DNA from: FACHB-T130 sp042747725 | GTDB lineage: Bacteria; Cyanobacteriota; Cyanobacteriia; Cyanobacteriales; FACHB-T130 | Reading direction: 5' to 3' | Assembly (NCBI RefSeq): GCF_042747725.1 | Contig: NZ_JBHZGO010000105.1 | Coordinates: forward strand, 255,988 to 319,987 | DNA length: 64,000 bases | In this document: positions 1-8,827 of the stretch, piece after piece | Numbering within the stretch: the stretch's first letter is position 1 | Layout: every line of letters begins with the position of its first letter | The notes under the pieces: model-generated | Seen by the model: the letters and a program-made list of their open reading frames with translations, nothing else | Database searches by the model: none | What the model was told of the DNA's origin: nothing | Translations under genes and position numbers: made by a program

Positions 1-563
1 GGAAAGAATACTTGAGGCTTAATATGATCTTGCTGATTAATCCGGCTAGTAATCTCTCCTGGTTTAGAACCATCTTCCCCTTTCGATGCCATTGTCCCAT
101 TTTCAAAAGGTGCATTGAGAGTGAAAGTTTCGTGAGATTCGTCAAAAGCTGTGATGGAAAATGCAGTATCAACAACAACTTTCGATTTCTCCGAGCCAGA
201 ATCGCCGATCGCAAACCCATAAATAATACAGTCAGGATTATCCATTGCAAACTTAACGTTGTATTCACATTCCTCAGCCGTTATCAATCCATAGTTTCGC
301 AGCAACTCGCGACCAACTAAACGTTCTGGGGTAGATTGCTTGCGCTTGAACATCGTTAGACGGCTAATTGCCGCATGGTTTTCTGGTGTAATTCCTGCCC
401 TTACTCGTGCCTTGTTTAACTCTCCATCTGTTTGAAATAATGGGTAAGACTCAGTAATTCGGACAGTGAGAAAGTGAACGTATTTCCCCATTGGTTTGTA
501 GGGAATTTCAGCGTGAAAGAACTTCTGGTCGATTGATTTGAGTATTGATTCAACTAATGCCAT
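1..563 (-). CDS. csc2: Type I-D CRISPR protein Csc2 (Cas7d), 3' end outside window
   Basis: Backbone (Cas7-family) subunit of the type I-D Cascade, which coats the crRNA. About 187 residues are visible by translating the minus strand from the ATG at 563; the C-terminal part lies beyond the left edge. Family-typical stretches are visible, including MFKRKQSTPERLVGRELL, PDCIIYGFAIGDSGSEKSK and the segment FTLNAPFENGTM. A ribosome binding site (AGGAG, 8 nt upstream) supports this start. It lies 33 bp after the nuclease-like gene and downstream of cas10d, the usual cas10d-csc2 order apart from the intervening gene. csc1, cas6 and the adaptation genes would be expected further left, outside the window. 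Confidence 0.95.
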   Translation of the reverse strand, partial: MALVESILKSIDQKFFHAEIPYKPMGKYVHFLTVRITESYPLFQTDGELNKARVRAGITPENHAAISRLTMFKRKQSTPERLVGRELLRNYGLITAEECEYNVKFAMDNPDCIIYGFAIGDSGSEKSKVVVDTAFSITAFDESHETFTLNAPFENGTMASKGEDGSKPGEITSRINQQDHIKPQVFF

Positions 564-596
564 GATCGAATCTCCTAAATACGAGTGTTTGAAAAA

Positions 597-1205
597 TTAA
601 GCAATAAGAGCCTGAACAAGAATCCGCATGAGATGGTCTAAATCGTCGGGAACGCGATAGCTATCAAGTCCTTGATCAAGATGTTTATTAGTGCGATCTA
701 GTTGAGCAAATTCCCAAATTTTGCCAGTAGTAACTGAACCAATCAGGCGAGTCTGTTGTTGATTTTCTTGCCATTTATCTAAGGCAATTAATTCCGCAAA
801 AAGTTGAGTCATTCCATAATCTAAATCCTCCTTTTTAGCTTCAATTACTAAGAGGGTATTGCGATTTTTTATCAGATAATCGAAGTAACCTTGTAATTGC
901 TCATTGACTTTAATTTGATACTCAATTCTAACTTCAGATTTAGTATAGTGAACTAATTCTAAAATTATCGGAGAAACTAATACTTCTCTGCGACTTGTCT
1001 CGTTAGCCAAATCAAAGTACGGAAGAATTTCATCAAGTCGTTCTTGCAGTTCTTTTAATCGATCTAGATTCTCCTGATATTGGGGTAAATTCAGCCGTTT
1101 TCGAGTAAATGTATAGCCAAATTCTCCAGCAAAATCTTGAGGGGAAATATTCATCTCAAAATATTTGCTAAAAGTATAAGACTGAGTAGGATCGAGAATA
1201 GTCAT
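597..1205 (-). CDS. PD-(D/E)XK nuclease-like protein inside the I-D operon
   Basis: A 202-residue protein whose centre resembles the N-terminal nuclease domain of type I restriction HsdR subunits. Visible motif: D109 in GYFDYLI, then 12 residues later the strand LLVIEAKK with E122 and K124, followed by a helix with Q134 (GMTQLFAEL). This is the order of a PD-(D/E)XK fold. It starts 3 bp after the cas10d stop codon and ends 33 bp before csc2, so it is almost certainly co-transcribed with the interference genes. It is not one of the standard type I-D subunits. A role as an accessory nuclease is inference; it could also be a degenerate restriction remnant carried along in the operon. Confidence 0.75.
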   Translation of the reverse strand: MTILDPTQSYTFSKYFEMNISPQDFAGEFGYTFTRKRLNLPQYQENLDRLKELQERLDEILPYFDLANETSRREVLVSPIILELVHYTKSEVRIEYQIKVNEQLQGYFDYLIKNRNTLLVIEAKKEDLDYGMTQLFAELIALDKWQENQQQTRLIGSVTTGKIWEFAQLDRTNKHLDQGLDSYRVPDDLDHLMRILVQALIA

Positions 1206-1208
1206 AAT

Positions 1209-4200
1209 CTAGTTTTCCTCAGTTTCGATTTCGGTAATTTCCTCGGATTCATGTTGATGAATATTTTGACGTTCTTTGTCATCTTCAAGACGATAAAGAA
1301 ACTCACAAGTATCTCGAATTAAGTTGATTTGACGCCCTGCTAGACGAGCGCGATCGCCTGCAAAAGATTTCTCAAATACCTCCACAACAAAGTACTGAGC
1401 AAACTCTAAAATTGCCTGTCGTTCTTCTTCCCGATTCTTGAATATCCAACGTCCTTCGGCTGTGGACGCATGAACCCGATCCATTAGCTTGAACACTTCA
1501 GCCGCCACCATATGAACCATTACTTCACCTTGAAAACTTAAATCAGCTTCAAGAATAGTTTTGGCAGCAATATCAATAGGTTTTAATACTGCATTTGCTT
1601 TAGGATTGTATCGCTTATTTGCTCGATAGAATTTGCGATAAAGTTCCGTTAGCTTTTTGGGATGATTGAGATTTGATTCTTCTCCCACGATTAATTCCTC
1701 CGAATTTGGATCGTATTTAGTGTAAGGGTCAAAGCAGGGGTAAAAGTGGTAAGCATAAAGCTTAATTTTCTCAATTCGTGCATTTTCAATTCCCTGATTG
1801 CGAACCCATCGATTTAGGTAGCTGAATACATAGAGTGGACTGGTTTCAAAATCCTTTGATAGTTCAGTAAATCTACCCCAGTTGGAGTCATAGCCGGACT
1901 TACCCTGTCTAGCATTGACATCTAAATGTATAGCGTAAGCGGCAGTTAAGACGTTGAGTGGTGCGGGATAAGAGTTACCATTCTCCGTCCAACCTTCAAG
2001 GATATAGTCAAGACGGAAGCGATCGCGCTTCAGCAACACCCGAAAAGCTTGTGGCGCACTATCCAAAAATACGCTTTCCTCAAACTCAGCCCCATCATTA
2101 AACGGTGGAATCGGCGACTCAGAAACCACTGTTTTGACATCCAGAATCATCGGGAAAGCAAATGCTAACCAAGTAGGCATTACCCAAGACTCGGTATCAG
2201 TGCCATCGCGTCCAGGAGGTAGCGCCATGAAGTAAAATGTCAAGGGCTGGTCTTCTGGATAGGAAAGTTTAAAGGTTCGGTCTTTCCCTGGTTCGATATC
2301 TTCGTTAATAAGGAAAGCGTCTACACTTTGATAGCGATCGCGTTCTAAATTTGCCTGCAAGTCCTTACTAACAAAGTGATTACGGATGCTGGTATCAAAG
2401 CGAGTTTGAGCAATTCCATTGTATGCCTTTTGCAGAAATTTATTAGTCTCTGGCGTGAAGTAATAAGTGGGATAGAAATAAAGATAGCGATACTTCCCAT
2501 CCTCAAACTTTTTACCCACAGCTTGAGTTTGATTCATCAAAATTTGTCGTAGCATCATTTCAATGCCTGCAATACTAGAAATATTTCGTTTAGCGTTAGA
2601 ACCTCCCAACATTTGCTTATTGGTGTAAACCTGGGGAGTGAATAAAACTGCTGACTCCATCTGCTCAGTTACTGTATAAGCAGAATGAGAAATAGAACAA
2701 ATTAATTGCCGTCCTCGACTGGATTTTTTTGCAGCATTGTAGTTTGTCAGTTCCTTCAGAAAGATTTCAGCTTGATCGGTGGCTGATTGATTGAACGTAT
2801 TACCTGGAAGAATAATTACGCGATCGCACCAATCTTTTAGATCTTTCCATTCATCAAACAATTCATACTGAGTGATGATTGGTTCAATGACCTCTATCCA
2901 TCGATTAACAAGATTTTGAGAAATCTCACGAACATCTTCCTGTCCCGGATTCCGTTTAAGGTATTGCGCTGCAATGTAATACCAGTCATAAGCAATACCT
3001 CCGGTATCTTTTAGTTGCTGAAGTGCTATGATTGCAGGCTTATGCTCAAACAGCTCAAGAAAGTCAACAGCTATTTCAGTAAGATTGATAGTTGGGATTG
3101 GAGGTAGTTCTTTGTTCTTTTTGAGTACAGTTTTAACCTTATCAAGGTATTCCTTCCAAAACTTTCCAGTGATTAAAGCTCCTAGCTCTGCCAAGTGATC
3201 AATACGAACATCTTCTGCAAAATCTATATCAATGTTCTTATCTAGAGTACTCCTGCGCTGAAACTGAGCCAAGTTAGTAGCTTTATCTGCTGCCTTACTC
3301 GTCTTGATTTTGCTAGACACTGCATCAACGGCAAATAGCATTAAACCTTTAACGTCGAAGAAGAGGTTGTAGTAGTCAGCGTATTTTATGCCAATATTTC
3401 CACGACTAAATCCAACTTTTCGAGCTAAAAGTTGATTAGCACATAGTTTTTTGATGCTAACAACTACGCGATTGGGTAAACCATTTGGAGCAACAGGTGG
3501 CGCATCTCTGTGAGCGAGATAGATGACTCCTGTAGGCAGATACAAGAGTGGTTCGTAGTAAGCTTTATCTTCAGTATTGAGGCTTGTATGTGCCTGCATC
3601 ACGGCATTGTTGACTACATTAGTAAGTACGCCTCGGTTCTCAGCAATGCTATGGTAAGTAAATTTTAGTTGTCCATCACTCAGGCTATGAATTAACTCAT
3701 TTAGTCTTGTATTTTCAGCATCCTGGGGATGTTTGATGATAGAGGCTAGGGAATCGGCTAGACAGGTTAAATCTGAAAGACTACGGAGAGTGCGATCGCG
3801 TAATTTTGGATTTAGTCCAAACTCCGAAAAATTCCAGTTCGTATCCCACCGTCGTTGAGCATTATAAGCCACACAAAGCAAATCATCTATATACTCTTTG
3901 TAGGCTTCTGAATCATCAGGATTGAGGAAGCGATCCAAACCTAGCTGACGGACTTTTTCATCAATAATTTGACGATGCTGTTCTAATGGTAACTTGCGGC
4001 AATCAGCAGGCATATCTGGGAACTTTTCAAAGTCATGGAGAATAAACCCAGCTATTACGATTCGCCTTTCTCGTTCTCTCACCACCCGCTGCACAGTAGT
4101 ATTTAATTTTTCCAACCGTTGCTCAATTAAATTAGCTGGAAATAGTCCATTGAGTAAATGAGTATTGAGCGATTGATCGCCAGCATTGTCCCGTCGAACT

Positions 4201-4544
4201 CTATCTTTTCCTTCCGCTTCATTCTTGCGATCGAGTTCATCAAAAAACTTACCACCTTTTGCAGTAACGCCAATTGCGATTCGTAACAGATTAGGTAATA
4301 CATACTCTGCAAAGTCACTCATCACCTGATCATTAGGATTTTGAGTCTGAATTGCCTCCCGTAGTAGCTTGAGTGTCAGTAACTCACGCGCTTGGGGTTC
4401 GATAGTGCGATCTGAGGGTTCAAATTCAGACTCTGAATCATCAGCTTGCAACCAGTTATCTTCTGAGTCATCAGATTGCTCAGAGTTTAAATAATTCTCA
4501 CTATCAAATAGATTTAATTGTTCATCTTTTTTTCTAGAAGCCAT
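1209..4544 (-). CDS. cas10d: Type I-D CRISPR large subunit Cas10d (Csc3) with HD nuclease domain
   Basis: Large subunit of the type I-D effector. In this subtype it carries the HD nuclease that is fused to Cas3 in other type I systems. The protein is 1111 residues. The N-terminal 50 residues are acidic and low-complexity. The HD-domain signature appears as HLLNG (H129) and FILHDFEKF (H170, D171). The rest is the long Cas10-like region characteristic of Csc3. The neighbouring helicase (6634-8823) lacks an HD domain, which fits this division of labour. It follows the 139-residue gene by 29 bp and is followed 3 bp later by the nuclease-like gene. Confidence 0.95.
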   Translation of the reverse strand: MASRKKDEQLNLFDSENYLNSEQSDDSEDNWLQADDSESEFEPSDRTIEPQARELLTLKLLREAIQTQNPNDQVMSDFAEYVLPNLLRIAIGVTAKGGKFFDELDRKNEAEGKDRVRRDNAGDQSLNTHLLNGLFPANLIEQRLEKLNTTVQRVVRERERRIVIAGFILHDFEKFPDMPADCRKLPLEQHRQIIDEKVRQLGLDRFLNPDDSEAYKEYIDDLLCVAYNAQRRWDTNWNFSEFGLNPKLRDRTLRSLSDLTCLADSLASIIKHPQDAENTRLNELIHSLSDGQLKFTYHSIAENRGVLTNVVNNAVMQAHTSLNTEDKAYYEPLLYLPTGVIYLAHRDAPPVAPNGLPNRVVVSIKKLCANQLLARKVGFSRGNIGIKYADYYNLFFDVKGLMLFAVDAVSSKIKTSKAADKATNLAQFQRRSTLDKNIDIDFAEDVRIDHLAELGALITGKFWKEYLDKVKTVLKKNKELPPIPTINLTEIAVDFLELFEHKPAIIALQQLKDTGGIAYDWYYIAAQYLKRNPGQEDVREISQNLVNRWIEVIEPIITQYELFDEWKDLKDWCDRVIILPGNTFNQSATDQAEIFLKELTNYNAAKKSSRGRQLICSISHSAYTVTEQMESAVLFTPQVYTNKQMLGGSNAKRNISSIAGIEMMLRQILMNQTQAVGKKFEDGKYRYLYFYPTYYFTPETNKFLQKAYNGIAQTRFDTSIRNHFVSKDLQANLERDRYQSVDAFLINEDIEPGKDRTFKLSYPEDQPLTFYFMALPPGRDGTDTESWVMPTWLAFAFPMILDVKTVVSESPIPPFNDGAEFEESVFLDSAPQAFRVLLKRDRFRLDYILEGWTENGNSYPAPLNVLTAAYAIHLDVNARQGKSGYDSNWGRFTELSKDFETSPLYVFSYLNRWVRNQGIENARIEKIKLYAYHFYPCFDPYTKYDPNSEELIVGEESNLNHPKKLTELYRKFYRANKRYNPKANAVLKPIDIAAKTILEADLSFQGEVMVHMVAAEVFKLMDRVHASTAEGRWIFKNREEERQAILEFAQYFVVEVFEKSFAGDRARLAGRQINLIRDTCEFLYRLEDDKERQNIHQHESEEITEIETEEN

Positions 4545-4573
4545 GGGTTTTCTCTTTATTTCTTATTTAATGC

Positions 4574-4993
4574 TTATTTTTCTGTAGGCTCAAGTAAGCG
4601 ATACCGTTCGATATATTCCAGAGCAAGGAGACGGATATAGTCCAGAAGCTCAAAGAACTGCTTGATTTTGGGATATTCATCCCCTGACTGGTGATACCAG
4701 TTCACAATGCAATCGACATCGAATATACTCAACTGGTGCAAGTGGTTAATTGCTTCTTGAGGTTTTTGACGTATGTAGCCGTAATCAGCAATCTGGCTAA
4801 CGTATCCAGAGATATAAGTTGAAAGAAGTTCTAGCTGGCTCCAAACAGTATGTTTTTCCTCCGATTCCTTCTCGGCTTCCCACAGCTTGCGACGTTCATC
4901 TTTCATGGCTTTTTCGTAAGCAAACAAACGATTTTTAAGCTCGGATAGTCGATTACGCTCAAAGATTTCAGCTTCGCCTTGCTTAATATTCAT
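4574..4993 (-). CDS. Unrecognised 139-aa helical protein between cas3' and cas10d
   Basis: I do not recognise this family. The protein is charged, soluble and predicted mostly helical, with a heptad-like N-terminal half (residues 8-50, rich in K/E/R) and an aromatic C-terminal half; no catalytic motif is evident. A strong ribosome binding site (GGAGGG) sits directly upstream of the ATG. It is in the same orientation as the cas genes, 21 bp after the 191-residue gene and 29 bp before cas10d, so co-transcription is likely. Its position suggests a cargo or accessory gene of the CRISPR operon, but no function can be assigned. Confidence 0.7.
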   Translation of the reverse strand: MNIKQGEAEIFERNRLSELKNRLFAYEKAMKDERRKLWEAEKESEEKHTVWSQLELLSTYISGYVSQIADYGYIRQKPQEAINHLHQLSIFDVDCIVNWYHQSGDEYPKIKQFFELLDYIRLLALEYIERYRLLEPTEK

Positions 4994-5014
4994 AACCCTC
5001 CGTTAGTATGTTTT

Positions 5015-5590
5015 TTAATTATTGAAACCGTAAGTGACAGTTTTGCCCTCTGGCGTTTCAATAAGGTATTCTCCGGTGCTTCTAATCTCCCATCTGACTG
5101 TACCCACTTCACTAGAACCCAAGCGCGGAATTCTGACTGCTTTAGATTTGTCAAATCTTGATGCGTTCCGCAGATAGTCCAAGGGTTCGTAATTTTTTCT
5201 GAAAGAGTGGTCGAGGAGGCTGGCTGCAACATCTGCATAGGTAGCTGGACTCCATTGTTTCATCAGTTCTTGCATTTCATCGATCTCGCCTTGCGTTCTT
5301 CCCTCAAATAGTCGTCGTTCGGATGGTGACAGATTCAGTTCATAGACTTCCTTTATTTGACTGGAGAGTTCTTCAAGTTCAGTCTCGGCTTCCATCAGCA
5401 GGTTTTCGCGATCCAAGCCTACGAAAGGGTTTGCTTCAGCATTAACTTCCATCTCAGCTACTCGCCTATATTTTTCTGATAGCGCACTTAAGCGGTTTGC
5501 CAAATCTGTATTTTCTGGCTTTTCTAAAAATGCTCCATAAATTTCACGAACTTGGTCTATGAGTTCCTGGTCTTCCGATTCGTTGGGCAT
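5015..5590 (-). CDS. Unrecognised 191-aa acidic protein next to DUF433 gene
   Basis: The start is set at the ATG giving MPNESEDQEL; a longer TTG-initiated form would overlap the DUF433 gene. The N-terminal 110 residues are acidic and likely helical or coiled-coil (repeated E/L spacing). The last 45 residues look like a small beta-rich unit (RIPRLGSSEVGTVRWEI, then EYLIETPEGKTVTYGF). There is no known domain I can name. It begins 22 bp after the DUF433 stop. DUF433 proteins often behave as antitoxin-like partners of a second small protein, so this gene is the positional candidate for the partner, but it does not resemble the usual PIN-like toxins. Confidence 0.65.
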   Translation of the reverse strand: MPNESEDQELIDQVREIYGAFLEKPENTDLANRLSALSEKYRRVAEMEVNAEANPFVGLDRENLLMEAETELEELSSQIKEVYELNLSPSERRLFEGRTQGEIDEMQELMKQWSPATYADVAASLLDHSFRKNYEPLDYLRNASRFDKSKAVRIPRLGSSEVGTVRWEIRSTGEYLIETPEGKTVTYGFNN

Positions 5591-5612
5591 CTTTAATGAA
5601 GTAGCTTCACCC

Positions 5613-5858
5613 CTAAAACTCCACTGGTAAGAATTCAACTCGCTCGTGACCGACTAACCGACGCGCATAGACCAAACAAGCTTGCACATCTTCCTGTTCT
5701 AACCAGGGATAACCCTCCAGCAGAGTCTGGACGTTATCACCCGCCGCCAGCATTCCTAAAATATGCTCAACCGCCAGCCGACGACCCCGAATAATTGGCT
5801 TACCGCTAAAGATTTTGAGGTTGACTGTAATCCTCTCTAATAGTTTTTGCTCGTTCAT
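5613..5858 (-). CDS. DUF433 domain protein
   Basis: An 81-residue protein from ATG 5858, preceded by AGAGGT as a plausible ribosome binding site; the frame is open to 5993 but the extension is not family-like. The DUF433 signature is clear: FSGKPIIRGRRLAVEHIL, then LLEGYPWLEQEDVQACLVYA. DUF433 proteins are small helix-turn-helix-like proteins usually found upstream of toxin-like partners. No PIN/DUF5615 partner is present; the next gene is the unrecognised 191-residue one. It lies between the winged-helix gene and the cas10d side of the CRISPR operon. The region 5859-6111 carries no supported gene. Confidence 0.85.
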   Translation of the reverse strand: MNEQKLLERITVNLKIFSGKPIIRGRRLAVEHILGMLAAGDNVQTLLEGYPWLEQEDVQACLVYARRLVGHERVEFLPVEF

Positions 5859-6111
5859 TGTTGACCTCTGAAATGTTTTGGTGTTTTGACGTTGGAGTAA
5901 AGGAGAGGGAAGCTTTAGTAGAGTTAGCTGCTTTAGGTTTGTTCTTTGGTTGGAGCTTAACCAGCCTGTGCTATCAAGTTTTGCTTTTAGCAAATGGGGG
6001 TTAAGATTGCCTACGCCTGAACTTAATGCCGCAAGCTGCTCAAGAGCTTCCCTCCCTTGTAAGGGACTCTCTGGTTAGCCAGAGAAATCCCCACAGGAGC
6101 TATGAGATGCG

Positions 6112-6309
6112 TTATGCTGCCAGCATCCGATATTCAAATCGGTTGTGGGCAACCTTCCGCTTCTCAATTGAGTAGCCCTTCTTGCGAGCTTCAAACACTG
6201 TGTGTCCGAAGCGCCAGCTAACCTGGTTAGCTAGCTCATCGCTCGAATGCCACTGACCGTCTTTTAGGACTACAATTAATCGCTCAAGATTGGTCAATTT
6301 GACAAGCAT
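6112..6309 (-). CDS. Small winged-helix/HTH-like protein, 65 aa
   Basis: A small basic protein with a pattern typical of a single winged-helix DNA-binding unit: helix LTNLERLIVVLKDG, the turn WHSSDELANQVSWRFG as a recognition helix, then the wing YSIEKRKVAHNRFEYRM. The start is well supported by a strong Shine-Dalgarno (AAGGAGGTGAT) about 8 nt upstream. It sits between the CRISPR-type repeat remnants and DUF433 in the cas operon orientation. It might regulate the accessory genes or the operon; the direct repeats upstream (6447-6485) are candidate sites. The function is inference. Confidence 0.75.
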   Translation of the reverse strand: MLVKLTNLERLIVVLKDGQWHSSDELANQVSWRFGHTVFEARKKGYSIEKRKVAHNRFEYRMLAA

Positions 6310-6446
6310 AGTTATTTATCACCTCCTTTTAGAATTTTTCTCAAACAAATCCCTCAGCCCAAATGCTTATCATTTCTGGGCTTCAGCGATTTGCTTAATC
6401 TGAAGGTACTTAAAGCGATAGCTCATGTCAAGCAAAATTAAAGCAC

Positions 6447-6485
6447 TGACTTATTCAACAATCCATAAGCGTTGACTTATTCAAC
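6447..6485. promoter_or_regulatory. Direct repeat TGACTTATTCAAC, two copies
   Basis: Two identical 13-bp copies at 6447-6459 and 6473-6485, spaced 26 bp start to start. They lie in the spacer between the CRISPR-type repeats and the strongly translated winged-helix gene. The position and spacing (about 2.5 helical turns) suggest an operator, but no binding protein is known. Confidence 0.35.
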
Positions 6486-6525
6486 CCTCTCATGACATCC
6501 TTGACAAAGAACATCTCATTTCACG

Positions 6526-6634
6526 GGTTGCAGGAATCTCAAATCCCTATCAGGGATTGAAAGGAATAAGTCTGCGCTTATTGCCGTAAGCTTCCCTGCT
6601 AAACTAACCCCTAATCCCTATCAGGGATTGAAAC
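6526..6634 (+). CRISPR. Two decayed type I-D-like CRISPR repeats with one spacer-length gap
   Basis: Two copies of a repeat core with hairpin AATCCC-TATCA-GGGATT and the tail GAAA(C) lie at 6542-6562 and 6613-6634, 71 bp apart, which equals a 37-bp repeat plus a roughly 34-bp spacer. The 5' halves differ from each other, so the repeats are degenerate. The second copy reads ACCCCTAATCCC...GGGATTGAAAC, resembling cyanobacterial type I-D repeats in layout. The terminal C of the second repeat (6634) is part of the cas3' stop codon. The intervening segment itself contains AATAAG-tctgcg-CTTATT. No longer array is present in the window. Confidence 0.6.
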
Positions 6635-8823
6635 TATCCAGCAATCCATATTTCACCTCCTTTACTTTTGAACGAGTAAGCAAGCGTATCTAGTAGTAAA
6701 GCTGACTGGCTGAAAGCAATAGAATAAGGTGCAGTTGCATCATGAAAACTGTATTGATCGCTGATTGGGTAAATTGCAAAGTGCATGGGGAGGCGCAAGC
6801 GCGATCGCACCTCTGCCACCGGATGACGCAGCACATAACTGACTAAAGCTTGCTTTCTCAACCGCTTGTTGATTTCACTAATCCAATAGTTGTCAGGTTG
6901 CCAAACCTCGATACCAGTCAAAACCTGAACCTTCCAAGAAGAAGCTATCGCATCCAACTTGCCTGAATAAGTAAACCGCCAGTTCAGCCGTTCTTCCCGA
7001 TATGTCCGTAACTTCATGAAGGCGAGACAGTGTGCAAATCGCCCTTTGGGAATGGGTTGTCCGATGCGTTCAGCAGTTTGGAGAAGCGATCGCATAAACT
7101 CCTCTTTAGTCATCACTTCGATTTCCAAATTACTCAAAATCCCTGGTAAATCATAAGTTTTAAACTTATCTACCTGATTTGATTCTGTGAGATCGTAAAT
7201 GCCGCACTGAAGAGGACTAGACCCTCGAAAACTTGCTGCATCCTCAGCAATAGGATTTCCCTTATCCTTACCTGAGAGTTGCTGCCACTCTTTTTCCCAT
7301 GCCATGCTACGACCAAAAACCTTTTTCAGGCTAATATTAAATACTTGTTCGCAAGCCGTTTGAAATGCCTTTTGACTGCCTTCATATTGCTGCTTAATTG
7401 TTTTATGTCCTAGCTGTCGGCAAAGCCGCATTGACTGAACTGCACCCCAGCGAGAGTAATATCCTTCAAAATCGTTGATTCTGCGGTAGTTCTCACGAAT
7501 TTGGTTGTGAAAGAAGGAACGGTCATAAATGCCAGTTGCTTCTAGAACTGGAGAATCACCTAGAAACAATTTTTCTACTATAAAATTGGGTACGAGTGCA
7601 TAAGCTATGAAAGTTTTAAAAGCAATCTTTTGTCCATTCTGTTCGTAGCCATCATGCCGTCCCAGTCTTCCTAGACGCTGAATGAAACTACCTGAATCTG
7701 CTGATTCAAAGATTAAGAAATTAATCTTGAAGTCAACCCCAACATCAATTGTGCTAGTACCGAGAACCAAATCTGCTAAAAGCGATCGCTCTTTTTCCTC
7801 CTTCCCAGATAAACCTGTATTTTCCCCAACCACTAACCCATGAGGATGCAACAATTCTCGAAAGAATGATGTAAGGCGCTTCACCGTTGCAATTGAGTTG
7901 AGAATGATTGCTCCTTTGCTCCCTGGATACTGCTGAAAGTGACCAAAGATTAAGTCGCTATTTTCTTTCAACCAAGTTTCAGAAGCCTTATTGCTGGGTT
8001 CCAGAGAGATAAACTGAAGAGAAATTTCTCGTGATACCTGTCGCCATCCTTGTCCATTCAGTTGCTGACACTGAGCCTCTGTATCTGGAAACTGATACTT
8101 GTTCTCTTCAATGGGGTTAATCTCCTTACATCGAAAACCAGATAACTTGAGTCGATCTATTAGTTGTTTATTCGGAGTTGCTGACAGGAAGAGAAATTTC
8201 TTTTGACGATTAGTATTCTTGATTAACAGCATTGTGTTAATCACACTAGCAATTTGTGGAGCCTGGAAAACATGGAATTCATCAAATATGAATAAATCAA
8301 AATACTTGTCAATTCGGCTCCAGAGCTTATCAGGACTATCATCACGAATTAGATATGCACCTCGATACAAGTAGTGAAAGATGTCAGGATTAGTCAATAA
8401 AATTTCAGCTTGACCTGTGCGAGTAGCAATTGCTGCTGCTTTTTTTAGCCCTTCATTTTCTGCATAAATCTCTAACTCTTGCCCACTGAGTCGAACAACA
8501 CGCGGCTTAATTTTAAGCTGAAATTTTTCAATATAGTCCTGAATTTGCGTTTCCTGGTCGCGGGCAAGTTCATTAGTTGGATATAGTCCAATTGCCAAAA
8601 AGTCTGTTACTAGCGTCTCTAGATAAGCTGCCAAGCTTTTCCCGTCGCCCGTCATTGCGGTGTTGAAGATGACATCGACGTTGGGGTTGCGGATTGCCTC
8701 CAACGTTGCGGTTTGATGCCAGGAAAGCGACCAACCATCTGGTAGCTTTACGCCCTTTGGTGTTTCTGAGGCGGGACAAGAATAAACAGGTTTCAGGGTG
8801 ATGCGATAATCGGACTTGTCCAT
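6634..8823 (-). CDS. cas3: Type I-D CRISPR helicase Cas3' (no HD domain)
   Basis: Superfamily 2 helicase that unwinds target DNA after recruitment by the I-D effector. The protein is 729 residues. Visible motifs are Walker A TGDGKS (58-63), motif II DEFH (181-184), motif III SAT (214-216) and motif VI QRLGRLGR (382-389). There is no N-terminal HD domain, as expected for type I-D, where the nuclease is on Cas10d. The gene is the first of the minus-strand cas operon and diverges from the WYL regulator. Its stop codon overlaps the last base of a CRISPR-type repeat. It is separated from cas10d by about 2.1 kb of small accessory genes. Confidence 0.95.
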   Translation of the reverse strand: MDKSDYRITLKPVYSCPASETPKGVKLPDGWSLSWHQTATLEAIRNPNVDVIFNTAMTGDGKSLAAYLETLVTDFLAIGLYPTNELARDQETQIQDYIEKFQLKIKPRVVRLSGQELEIYAENEGLKKAAAIATRTGQAEILLTNPDIFHYLYRGAYLIRDDSPDKLWSRIDKYFDLFIFDEFHVFQAPQIASVINTMLLIKNTNRQKKFLFLSATPNKQLIDRLKLSGFRCKEINPIEENKYQFPDTEAQCQQLNGQGWRQVSREISLQFISLEPSNKASETWLKENSDLIFGHFQQYPGSKGAIILNSIATVKRLTSFFRELLHPHGLVVGENTGLSGKEEKERSLLADLVLGTSTIDVGVDFKINFLIFESADSGSFIQRLGRLGRHDGYEQNGQKIAFKTFIAYALVPNFIVEKLFLGDSPVLEATGIYDRSFFHNQIRENYRRINDFEGYYSRWGAVQSMRLCRQLGHKTIKQQYEGSQKAFQTACEQVFNISLKKVFGRSMAWEKEWQQLSGKDKGNPIAEDAASFRGSSPLQCGIYDLTESNQVDKFKTYDLPGILSNLEIEVMTKEEFMRSLLQTAERIGQPIPKGRFAHCLAFMKLRTYREERLNWRFTYSGKLDAIASSWKVQVLTGIEVWQPDNYWISEINKRLRKQALVSYVLRHPVAEVRSRLRLPMHFAIYPISDQYSFHDATAPYSIAFSQSALLLDTLAYSFKSKGGEIWIAG

Positions 8824-8827
8824 ATTT

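Noticed and set aside
5859..5993. N-terminal extension of the DUF433 gene
   Set aside because: The family begins at MNEQKLLERI with a ribosome binding site; the extension is low-complexity.
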